A stretch of 64,000 nt of DNA from Desulfonatronovibrio magnus (GTDB taxonomy: Bacteria; Desulfobacterota; Desulfovibrionia; Desulfovibrionales; Desulfonatronovibrionaceae). Shown here piece by piece: positions 32,173 through 39,526 of this stretch; within the stretch, counting starts at the first letter, position 1; each line of letters begins with the position of its first letter. The DNA is taken from the NCBI RefSeq assembly GCF_000934755.1, contig NZ_JYNP01000016.1, positions 62,001 to 126,000 on the forward strand, in the 5' to 3' direction. The notes under the pieces are model-generated. The model did not search any database. It was not told the DNA's origin and was given only the letters and a program-made list of their open reading frames with translations. The position numbers and the translations under genes were made by a program.

Positions 32173-33762
32173 TTAATGTTCACGAACCTCAAGGAATTTT
32201 ATATCCGGCCACTCTTCAGCTGTTCTTTCCAGTCGCCATTTACTGGCAAACAGAATTGCCAGGTTTTCTTCAGTATCCTGAACCAGTGAAGAAAAATATC
32301 TTTGTCTGAAGTCTTTCAGTGCTGCTTTTTGAGCTGAATCAATCCAGCGAACTGTGGAAAAATTCAGTGGTTCGTACTGGGCCTGAACACCATATTCAGC
32401 TTCCAGTCGAGCCGCTGTTACATCAAACTGCAGAGCTCCCACAGCTCCCAGAATATAGTCATTACCTGATAAAGGGCGAAAAAGCTGTATTGCCCCTTCT
32501 TCTGTCAGCTGTTTCAGCCCTTTTTCCAACTGCTTGGACTTGAGGGGGTTTTTTAAGATCACCCTGCGAAAAAACTCCGGCGCAAAGTTGGGAATTCCTG
32601 TAAATTTTAATTCTTCTCTTGTGGTCAGAGTGTCGCCGATTTTGATTGTCCCATGATTGTGAACACCAATAATATCACCTGGCCAGGCCTCTTCCACACC
32701 AGCCCGGTCCTGGGCCATGAAGATGATAGCGTTGGATATCTGGATATCCTTGCCAATTCTGTGGTGTCGGACCTTCATCCCTTTTTCAAACTTGCCTGAA
32801 CAGACCCGCATAAATGCTATACGGTCCCGGTGAGCAGGATCCATATTAGCCTGAATCTTAAAAACCACACCTGAAAACTGCTCTTCAAAGGGAGAAACTT
32901 CACGGGTTTCAGCCTGCCTTGGCCTGGGATGGGGTGCCAGCAGAACAAAAGTGTCAAGAAGTTCCTGAACACCAAAGTTGTTCACAGCGCTGCCAAAAAA
33001 GACCGGGGTCTGTTTGCCTTGCAGATACGCATTCTCATCAAATGGGTAGCCTGCTCCCTCTATTAGTTCAACATCCTGGCGCAGTTCATCAGCAGCTGTC
33101 GGACCAAGAAGATCATCAAGTTTGGAGTCGGCAAGGTCATTAACGATTGTGTTTTCTTTGGGCTTTCGACCTTTACTGTCAGCGGCAGAAAAAAAACGCA
33201 ACTCTTTGCGCCTCAAATCATAGACTCCCTGAAAGATCTTACCCATGCCAATGGGCCAGGTCATGGGTGTTGCCTGAATACCCAGGGTCTGCTCAATTTC
33301 ATCCAAAAGTTCAAAAGGGTCACGGCCATCGCGGTCAAGTTTGTTGATAAAAGTCATTATGGGGGTAGCGCGCATGCGACAGACCTGCATAAGCTTTCTG
33401 GTCTGGGCTTCAACTCCCTTAACACTGTCAATAACCATCAGGGCTGAATCCACAGCTGTAAGCACTCTGTAGGTATCTTCTGAAAAATCCTGGTGACCAG
33501 GTGTATCTAAAAGGTTAACTTCATAATCCTGGTAAATAAATTTCATGACAGATGAAGTAACTGAAATTCCTCTTTCCTGTTCTACTTTCATCCAGTCGGA
33601 ACGGGCATGGCGGGCTGCTTTTTTGGCCTTTATGGATCCGGCCATCTGAATGGCCCCTCCAAAAAGCAGAAGTTTTTCAGACAGGGTGGTTTTTCCTGCG
33701 TCTGGGTGACTTATAATCCCGAATGTTCTTCTTTTGTACACTTCACGGTCTAAATTATTCAT
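32173..33762 (-). CDS. prfC: Peptide chain release factor 3
   Basis: A 529-residue translational GTPase, exactly RF3 length. G1 is [15 protein letters not shown]3 [14 protein letters not shown] and G4 [10 protein letters not shown]. Domain II and the C-terminal domain ([20 protein letters not shown]) are complete. RF3 recycles RF1 and RF2 from the ribosome after termination. It starts at ATG 33762 and is followed directly by a heptamer repeat and the DUF2628 gene. Confidence 0.98.
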   Translation of the reverse strand: MNNLDREVYKRRTFGIISHPDAGKTTLSEKLLLFGGAIQMAGSIKAKKAARHARSDWMKVEQERGISVTSSVMKFIYQDYEVNLLDTPGHQDFSEDTYRVLTAVDSALMVIDSVKGVEAQTRKLMQVCRMRATPIMTFINKLDRDGRDPFELLDEIEQTLGIQATPMTWPIGMGKIFQGVYDLRRKELRFFSAADSKGRKPKENTIVNDLADSKLDDLLGPTAADELRQDVELIEGAGYPFDENAYLQGKQTPVFFGSAVNNFGVQELLDTFVLLAPHPRPRQAETREVSPFEEQFSGVVFKIQANMDPAHRDRIAFMRVCSGKFEKGMKVRHHRIGKDIQISNAIIFMAQDRAGVEEAWPGDIIGVHNHGTIKIGDTLTTREELKFTGIPNFAPEFFRRVILKNPLKSKQLEKGLKQLTEEGAIQLFRPLSGNDYILGAVGALQFDVTAARLEAEYGVQAQYEPLNFSTVRWIDSAQKAALKDFRQRYFSSLVQDTEENLAILFASKWRLERTAEEWPDIKFLEVREH

Positions 33763-34026
33763 GTGATTGTTTTTGTTTTTTGTAGCAGTTGCAGAACTGC
33801 GGTTTGTAAGTTTTTAATGATTTTCAGTCAAGCTGGAGTGAACTTGATTTTACTTTATCATTTACTGAGAAATTTACCTTCTCAACTCTTCAACATTTTT
33901 TATGAGAGATGGGAGAATCTATGCTTGATTTTTTGTTTTTAAAAGTTCAAAATCGTTTCATGCCTGTTTTCATTCCAGAACGTTTTGCAACATTACCAAT
34001 AACATCTCGGCTCTCCACTCAAAGCT
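33763..34026. other. Gene-free region between divergent prfC and the sigma-54 activator
   Basis: AT-rich DNA with no frame worth calling. It must hold the prfC promoter and that of the activator gene. I could not identify a clear sigma-70 or sigma-54 promoter. Confidence 0.45.
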
Positions 34027-34074
34027 CAAAGCTTAAAACTTAACACTTAACACTTAAAACTTAAAACTTAAACC
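34027..34074. repeat. 7-bp tandem repeat (CTTAAAA-type), ends 3 bp before a start codon
   Basis: Six consecutive heptamers of CTTAAAA/CTTAACA lie immediately upstream of the ATG of the sigma-54 activator, in the place of a Shine-Dalgarno sequence. Related arrays occur at 39472, 43562 and 51437. Confidence 0.9.
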
Positions 34075-34077
34075 ATT

Positions 34078-35490
34078 ATGAAAAATTCAGAAATCAAATT
34101 GAACAGCGCTGTGGTTGAAGGGCTATTTGACTCACCAGTGCAGCTGGTGAGGATACTTGACGAAATTCCTGTTGGAGCCGCCCTGCTGGATGGAGAACGC
34201 AGAATACTGCTCATAAACAGGGCTCTGGCTGCCCTGACAGGATATGACCAGTTTGAAGCCAGAGGCCTTGTATGCTCAAGTATTATTCGTAGCAGTATGT
34301 GTCTGCAGCAGTGTCCTTTGAATGATTGTGATTCCCGGGAGTATCCATTTATTCAGAGCAATATTATCAACAGGCAGAGGCAGAAGATTCCAGTGAGGAT
34401 TTCTGTTTCACCCATAAACGGTCTTAACGGAAAGCATGCAGGGTATTTTCAGTTAGTCGAGGATTTGAGAGCTCAGCAGAAATCTGACTGGAAAAAGGAT
34501 CACGGAGCCAGGTTTGGAACCCTGATTGGCACAAGCCCCCAGATTGAAAAGGTGTTCAGCATATTACCCATGGTAGCTCAAACAGATTCCTCCATCCTGA
34601 TTACCGGCGAGAGCGGCACAGGCAAGGATGTAGTTGCCGAGGCCATTCATCTTGCATCAGACCGGGCCAAGGAACCATTTGTCAAAGTAAATTGTGCTGC
34701 ACTGCCTGAAACACTACTTGAATCAGAGCTTTTTGGGCATCAGAAGGGAGCATTCACAGGCGCTACTGAAAATAAACCCGGAAGATTCCGTCTGGCCCAC
34801 AATGGAACCATATTCCTGACCGAAGTCGGAGATCTGCCCACAGGGCTTCAGAGCAAGCTTTTGACCTTCCTGGATGACAAGACAATATTCCCCCTTGGAA
34901 GCACCAGGGGAATCAAGGTTGACGTCAGGATTATCGCTGCTACCCTGCGCCCATTGGAACAAATGGTCTCTGATGGTAACTTTAGAAGCGATTTGCTCTT
35001 TCGGCTGAATGTTGTGCGGCTTCATCTTCCCCCCTTGCGGGAGAGAGAAGGAGATATTCGGATTTTGCTCGAACAGATGCTGAGGAAGCTAAGCAGTCAG
35101 CTTAAAAAAAACATTACCGATGTATCTCAGGATGCCTTGCAGATTCTTCTGGACTATCATTATCCCGGCAATGTCAGAGAGCTGAAAAATATCTTGGAGT
35201 ATGCGGTTAATGTCTGTCAGGGGGAATCAATTCTAACCTCTCATCTTCCAGAATATGTACTTGAACAGGGGATGAGGCAAAAGCAGGCCGCCCGCCTTTC
35301 AGTTCCTGTTTCTCCTCCCGTGCAGGTGGATCGCGGTGATTCCAAAAGCTGCACATGGGAGGACATGGAAAAAAAGATGATTCTTGAGGCGCTGGTTGCT
35401 GCCAAAGGCAGAAAAAGCAAGGCAGCGGATATCCTTGGCTGGGGCAGGAGTACCCTGTGGAGAAAATTAAAAAAGCTGGGACTGGAGTAA
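34078..35490 (+). CDS. Sigma-54-dependent transcriptional activator (PAS-AAA+-Fis), altered Walker B
   Basis: A 470-residue enhancer-binding protein without a receiver. Residues 20-130 form a PAS-like sensor with a cysteine cluster (C66, C75, C79, C84). The AAA+ domain spans about 148-375: Walker A GESGTGKD (177-184), GAFTGA (224-229) for sigma-54 contact, arginine-finger region FRSDLLFRLNVV. The Fis-type helix-turn-helix is at 430-470. Walker B, normally IFLDEI, reads IFLTEV: the metal-coordinating Asp is Thr248, while Glu249 stays. This may weaken ATP hydrolysis. No Shine-Dalgarno is visible; a heptamer array occupies its place. The NifX-like gene follows after 3 bp. Confidence 0.9.
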   Translation: MKNSEIKLNSAVVEGLFDSPVQLVRILDEIPVGAALLDGERRILLINRALAALTGYDQFEARGLVCSSIIRSSMCLQQCPLNDCDSREYPFIQSNIINRQRQKIPVRISVSPINGLNGKHAGYFQLVEDLRAQQKSDWKKDHGARFGTLIGTSPQIEKVFSILPMVAQTDSSILITGESGTGKDVVAEAIHLASDRAKEPFVKVNCAALPETLLESELFGHQKGAFTGATENKPGRFRLAHNGTIFLTEVGDLPTGLQSKLLTFLDDKTIFPLGSTRGIKVDVRIIAATLRPLEQMVSDGNFRSDLLFRLNVVRLHLPPLREREGDIRILLEQMLRKLSSQLKKNITDVSQDALQILLDYHYPGNVRELKNILEYAVNVCQGESILTSHLPEYVLEQGMRQKQAARLSVPVSPPVQVDRGDSKSCTWEDMEKKMILEALVAAKGRKSKAADILGWGRSTLWRKLKKLGLE

Positions 35491-35493
35491 ACT

Positions 35494-35850
35494 ATGGTTC
35501 CCTTTTCTGTCTCTGATGTAAGACGGGTACTTGTAACGGTTCATGACCATGATGTTTCACCCCGTTTTGATATGACCCTGGAAGTTCTCATTGTTGAAAA
35601 GTCTGATAACGGGCTCATTCTGGATCAGAAGAATCTTCTTCTTTCCGAACCTTCTGCTGAAGAACTATGTTCCATTGTGCAGTCTGAAAGAGTTCAGGAT
35701 GTAATTTGTGGAGGAATTGAAGAGGAGTTTTTTCAATATCTGACATGGAAAAAGATCAGGGTGTTTGATAACGTCATCGGCCCTGCCGACGTTGCAGTTG
35801 AAGCATGGCGACTTGATGAACTCAAGGAAGATACGATATTCAGGCAATAG
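35494..35850 (+). CDS. NifX/NafY-like (dinitrogenase iron-molybdenum cofactor family) protein
   Basis: A 118-residue protein of the small alpha/beta fold that binds metal clusters in NifX, NifB C-termini and MTH1175-type proteins. The visible pattern is VTVHDHDVSPRFDMTLEVLIVE, a middle VQDVICGGIEEEFFQYL helix and IRVFDNVIGPADVAVEAW. There are no nif genes around, so a role outside nitrogen fixation is likely. It starts 3 bp after the sigma-54 activator stop and must be cotranscribed with it; it could modulate that activator or carry a metal sensed by it. Confidence 0.8.
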   Translation: MVPFSVSDVRRVLVTVHDHDVSPRFDMTLEVLIVEKSDNGLILDQKNLLLSEPSAEELCSIVQSERVQDVICGGIEEEFFQYLTWKKIRVFDNVIGPADVAVEAWRLDELKEDTIFRQ

Positions 35851-35935
35851 ATTTTGAGAACTCCTGGCAGCTACTCGACAATATCGAATTGAAAGGTCTG
35901 GCCCGCGGATCAAGTTCCGGATAACTGAATTGTCT

Positions 35936-36103
35936 AATGCCGGCTGTGCCCACAACCCAATTAAAACAAGGCTTGTCAAGTTGGGGGCGATAACCGTACT
36001 TTTCAGACTGAAGGCTGAAGACTAAGGTTCCTGGGCATTATTGCTCTTTCAAGGTTAAAAAACTTTCTTTTCTACAGGATTGAAACGGTAAGTTACTAAA
36101 AAC
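35936..36103. repeat. Intergenic repeat, family D copy 2
   Basis: TAATGCCGGCTGTGCCCACA, then GGGGCGATAACCGTACTTTTCA, GACTGAAGGCTGAAG, TTGCTCTTTCAAGGTTAAAA and ACGGTAAGTTACTAAAA. The same order is found at 45093-45272, also just upstream of a receiver gene, and in part at 23468 and 59020. Confidence 0.85.
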
Positions 36104-36137
36104 TGTAAATAGCCCAAACTACTGAAAGGAGACAATT

Positions 36138-36611
36138 ATGGATTACTCAGATGATTTGGAAATGTACAAAAAAATAAGACTTTTGCTGGTGGATGACGAA
36201 GAAAGATTCAGATCCACTCTGGTCAAAAGACTTTCAGAAAAAGGATTCGATCCCAAGGACGCTCCAGGAGGAATTGAGGCTCTGCAGATGATCAGGAACA
36301 GTGAATTTGATATTGTTGTCTTAGATATCAAGATGCCGGAAATGGACGGGATTGAGACTCTGGGGCAAATTAAAAAGATAAGCCCTGATACTGAGGTGAT
36401 CCTCCTGACTGGTCATGCCAATGTTGAATCAGCTGTAGAAGGCATGAGGCTCGGAGCTTATGATTATCTTATGAAGCCCTGTGAATTGGAACAACTGCTT
36501 GAAAAGATCAGCGCTGCTTACGCGGTCAAGACCCAAAGAGAAGAAAAACGAGTCAGTGATAAGGTAAAGAAGGATATGGAGCACTGGCAGAAGCACTGGT
36601 ACAGATCATGA
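36138..36611 (+). CDS. Single-domain response regulator (receiver 1)
   Basis: A 157-residue protein: receiver domain (about 12-128) with acidic pair D19/D20, phosphoacceptor D63 (VLDIKMPEMDG), T91 and K113. No DNA-binding or enzymatic output domain; a charged tail of about 30 residues follows (REEKRVSDKVKKDMEHW). AAAGGAG precedes the ATG. It leads the first CBS/DASS module. Its partner kinase is probably one of the three downstream histidine kinases. The output must be by protein contact. Confidence 0.93.
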   Translation: MDYSDDLEMYKKIRLLLVDDEERFRSTLVKRLSEKGFDPKDAPGGIEALQMIRNSEFDIVVLDIKMPEMDGIETLGQIKKISPDTEVILLTGHANVESAVEGMRLGAYDYLMKPCELEQLLEKISAAYAVKTQREEKRVSDKVKKDMEHWQKHWYRS

Positions 36612-36685
36612 GCCGACCTTGTGCCCCCGGTTTTTGATTCTAAATGTTTCTTTTTGTTTTTTTTAACTTTGTTCCATTTTTCCTG

Positions 36686-36714
36686 TTGACACTTTAACCT
36701 GTTTTTTGTTTTAA
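36686..36714 (+). promoter_or_regulatory. Sigma-70-like promoter candidate for the first CBS/DASS pair
   Basis: TTGACA and TTTTAA separated by 17 bp, 94 bp upstream of the CBS gene start. The -10 is poor. Confidence 0.35.
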
Positions 36715-36807
36715 AACATTGAACACAAATTGCTCTTTGATAATCTTATCACAATCAGTGTTTTATTTTGTTTCATGTTTTATGAAAATTCAAGGAGGTT
36801 CCTGTTT

Positions 36808-37377
36808 ATGTCTGATAATAAATCTGATCCCTTAACTGTTAAAGATTTAATGGTTGGACTTGATGAATTTCCAGCCATTTCAAGAGAAGCGCTTTTTATC
36901 GAGGCTTTCCATGCCCTGGAAAGGGCTAACGAAGATTTTACGACAGGAAAGTCCAAGTATCGAACACTTCTTGTTAAGGATGATAATGACAGGATTGTGG
37001 GGAAATTGTCCCCTATGGATCTAATTCAGGGGCTTGAGCCCAAGTACTCCAATATTATTGATCCCAACAGACTCAAGTTCAAGGATACATTTTATGTAAT
37101 TACTTCCATGAAACATCAGAAAGTTCTGTGGGACAGGCCCTTTGAAAACTTGTGTCAGACTGCTCAAAACGCCAGGATCAAAGATTTCTTAAAGATGCCT
37201 ACAGAAGGTCACCAGGTTAAGAAGGAAGATAACATTGACGAGGCCCTGCATCTGTTTGTTGTGGGTCGTCATGACTCTCTTTTTGTGGTTGAAAGGGGAA
37301 AACTTGTAGGTCTTCTTCTTTTTTCTGATGTTTATGAACATATTTCCAGAAAGATCAAGGACACATGCGAATTATGA
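36808..37377 (+). CDS. CBS-domain pair protein 1
   Basis: I start at ATG 36808 because AAGGAGG lies 8 bases upstream; the longer frame from 36730 would cover the promoter. 189 residues. Two CBS motifs are visible: the first around RTLLVKDDNDRIVGKLSPMD, the second around GRHDSLFVVERGKLVGLLLF. CBS pairs bind adenosine nucleotides and regulate transporters or enzymes. It lies 52 bp upstream of the DASS transporter, so it probably regulates that protein. About half of its residues are shared with the CBS protein at 42993. Confidence 0.85.
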   Translation: MSDNKSDPLTVKDLMVGLDEFPAISREALFIEAFHALERANEDFTTGKSKYRTLLVKDDNDRIVGKLSPMDLIQGLEPKYSNIIDPNRLKFKDTFYVITSMKHQKVLWDRPFENLCQTAQNARIKDFLKMPTEGHQVKKEDNIDEALHLFVVGRHDSLFVVERGKLVGLLLFSDVYEHISRKIKDTCEL

Positions 37378-37429
37378 TTCGTGTGAATCCTAACCTTCAA
37401 TGTCTTATGACAAAAGCGAGGAAATATCT

Positions 37430-38854
37430 ATGGCAGAAGTAGAATCTATTAGAAAAGAAGCCAGCCCGTTGGTTATTGCTGTAAAACTGGCCATTGCCAT
37501 TGGACTGGGTCTGTTTGTGTATTTACTGCCCACCCCTGACAATCTTTCCCCTGAAGGACATAGACTGCTGGCTTTGTTGACCACTGTGGTCATTTTGTTC
37601 GTGACCGAGGCCATCCCTATCGGAGTTACTGCACTTCTGGTGGGTTCTGGACTTATTCTGTTCAACATTCAGACCCCTCATGATGCCTGGGCCCCATACG
37701 CCAGTCCGGCGGTTATGTTTGTGCTCATGATCATCATGTTCGGGGTGGTCCTGAATGAAGTCGGCCTGGCCAAGAGGATCATGTATTATCTGCTGAAGTT
37801 TGCTGGTACAAAGGTCAAGCGACTGAGCCTGATTCTGTCCATTGGCTGCACCATGACCGCCAGTGTTTTTCACGATGCCACGGTCACGGTTATCATGGTA
37901 TTTGCCTTTGTTCCGGTGTTCATGGCCATGGGCATGAAGCCAGGTCAGGGGCACAGGCTTCCCATGTTCTTTATGATGCTTATCCCCATGGCTGCTTCAG
38001 CAGGAGGTTTTGCCACATTGCTTGGTGGTGGACGTAACCCTCTGGCTGTAGAGATTCTTCAGGTCTTTACCGAGGAATCTCCAAAGTTTGCAGAGGCAGT
38101 CTCCATAGGATTCATGCAATACATAATTATTCAGTTCCCCATAGCCATATTAACGGCCATTGGCACCTGGGCAGTACTATGGTTCGCTTTCAGACCCAAG
38201 GAAAAGGAGCTTTCCGGGATAAGGCTTGAACATCCCGGTCCTATGCAGGTCAAGGAAATTGGTGTATTGATTGTGTTTATTGCAACATTTGCACTGTGGT
38301 TTATGGGCGATCTGACCGGCTGGCATGTTAGCATTCCGGCAGCATTGGCCATAGCAGGATTTTGCGGACCCAAGTGGATATCTTTTCAGACCATTTGTGA
38401 CAAGTTCCCCTGGGAATCATGGATTGTTTTTGGAGCAGGCGTGTCACTTGGTATGGCCATGCTGCACAGCGGAGCAGGTGAGTTCCTTGCTGCATCCTTG
38501 CTGCCACTTCTCGAAGGCAGGCATGAGTTCGTGGTGTATTTCGGGTTCGGATTTTTCGGCTCTTTCATCTCCAGTCTGATGAGCAACTCCGCAGCAGTAG
38601 CACTCATGCTGCCCATAACCCTGCCCATGGCTGAGATGATGGACATGTCTCCTCAGGCAGTGGCCCTTCTGGCCCCCATGACTACATCGTTCATCATGCT
38701 GGTCATTGGATGTCCTCCAACAATTATTGCTTACAGCACTGGCTATTTTTCACAGGGGCAGTTTGTTAAGTACGCAGTGCCCTGGTGTTTATTCCTGCTG
38801 GTGGTCTGCGCTTTAAGTGTGATGATCTATTGGCCCATTATCGGGTTTTCATAA
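37430..38854 (+). CDS. DASS (SLC13-type) anion:Na+ symporter 1
   Basis: I start at the ATG at 37430 (474 residues), preceded by GAGGAAA. It is a divalent anion:sodium symporter with 11-12 hydrophobic segments. LLPTPDNLSPEGHRLLALL and VTEAIPIGVTALL mark the N-terminal half. The two substrate loops are GGGRNPLAVEIL and, near the C-terminus, GCPPTIIAYSTGYF; SNSAAVAL stands where SNT occurs in dicarboxylate carriers. The altered loops leave the anion open; sulfate is plausible next to sat-apr. It forms a pair with the CBS protein upstream. Closely similar to the transporter at 43650. Confidence 0.88.
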   Translation: MAEVESIRKEASPLVIAVKLAIAIGLGLFVYLLPTPDNLSPEGHRLLALLTTVVILFVTEAIPIGVTALLVGSGLILFNIQTPHDAWAPYASPAVMFVLMIIMFGVVLNEVGLAKRIMYYLLKFAGTKVKRLSLILSIGCTMTASVFHDATVTVIMVFAFVPVFMAMGMKPGQGHRLPMFFMMLIPMAASAGGFATLLGGGRNPLAVEILQVFTEESPKFAEAVSIGFMQYIIIQFPIAILTAIGTWAVLWFAFRPKEKELSGIRLEHPGPMQVKEIGVLIVFIATFALWFMGDLTGWHVSIPAALAIAGFCGPKWISFQTICDKFPWESWIVFGAGVSLGMAMLHSGAGEFLAASLLPLLEGRHEFVVYFGFGFFGSFISSLMSNSAAVALMLPITLPMAEMMDMSPQAVALLAPMTTSFIMLVIGCPPTIIAYSTGYFSQGQFVKYAVPWCLFLLVVCALSVMIYWPIIGFS

Positions 38855-39154
38855 GTTGAAAACCGGACTTGTACAAAACAGGGCCTGCTTCCTGCAGGCC
38901 CTTAAAAACTTAATCAGAAACAAATTCGTAACTATTCAATACCTCGGCAGCCTCTGCCCAATTTGGTTTTCTTTTGCTGCAAACTCCCGGCGTAAGCCCG
39001 TAAGCCAAAATCATTATGTTTTCCATTTGTCGGGAGACTGTGTTTCAGCCATGCTTTTGGCTAACGGGCTCAAGGCCGGTCAAACACGCAACAATCCGGA
39101 AACCAAACAGGCCAGAGGCTTTATCCAGTGAAAGAGCTGTGCTGAGCAGTTACG
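38855..39154. other. Gene-free region after DASS transporter 1
   Basis: A hairpin GGGCCTGC-TTCCT-GCAGGCCC (38881-38901) lies just after the stop but lacks a T run. The rest has no convincing gene or repeat, apart from small inverted pieces (CTCCCGGCG, GTCGGGAG). Confidence 0.5.
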
Positions 39155-39430
39155 CAAATTATAATTGTTATGGTCTTACCGTACAGATTGCTTCGGTCGC
39201 TTAGGCTCCCTAGCAATGACAGGTTCTGCGTAACTACATCTGTGACACCTCATGTGTCATTGCGAGCGAGTCATTTTACCTCGTTGAGTACACCCCAGTT
39301 GAATGCCCTGCGGGCCAGCTCTTCGAGCTATTCAACGAGGCAGGCGCAGTGTAGGCGCAGCCATTCAACTGGGGCGAGCGTGGCAATCCTTGTTGCGAGC
39401 TAAGCGAAGCAATCTCGCGCCAAGGCTATT
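39155..39430. repeat. Dispersed REP-like repeat, family C copy 2
   Basis: Same blocks as 6037-6270 (GGTCGCTTAGGCTCCCT, GTCATTGCGAGCGAGTC, GCAATCCTTGTTGCGAGC), with a nested palindrome CAGTTGAATGCCCTGCGGGC...CTATTCAACGAGGCAGGC that also occurs inside family B. Confidence 0.85.
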
Positions 39431-39471
39431 TCAAGCTACTCTCAAGTTTGGTCCCAGTCCCCCCCGGTGAG

Positions 39472-39526
39472 ATACTTAAAGCTTAATACTTAAAGCTTAA
39501 CACTTAAAACTTAACACTTAATTACT
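39472..39526. repeat. 7-bp tandem repeat (CTTAAAG/CTTAACA-type)
   Basis: Seven heptamers run into the 3' end of the PEP-synthase-like gene on the opposite strand. Related to the arrays at 34027, 43562 and 51437. Confidence 0.88.

Noticed and set aside
34027-34074. Heptamer array as a CRISPR-like array
   Set aside because: Units are contiguous 7-mers without spacers, and no cas genes are present anywhere in the window.
33763-34077. Sigma-54 (-24/-12) promoter before the activator gene
   Set aside because: No GG-N10-GC element with adequate flanks could be identified by eye.
38881-38901. GGGCCTGC/GCAGGCCC hairpin after DASS 1 as an intrinsic terminator
   Set aside because: The stem is good, but it is followed by TTAAAAACT and lacks a proper T run.
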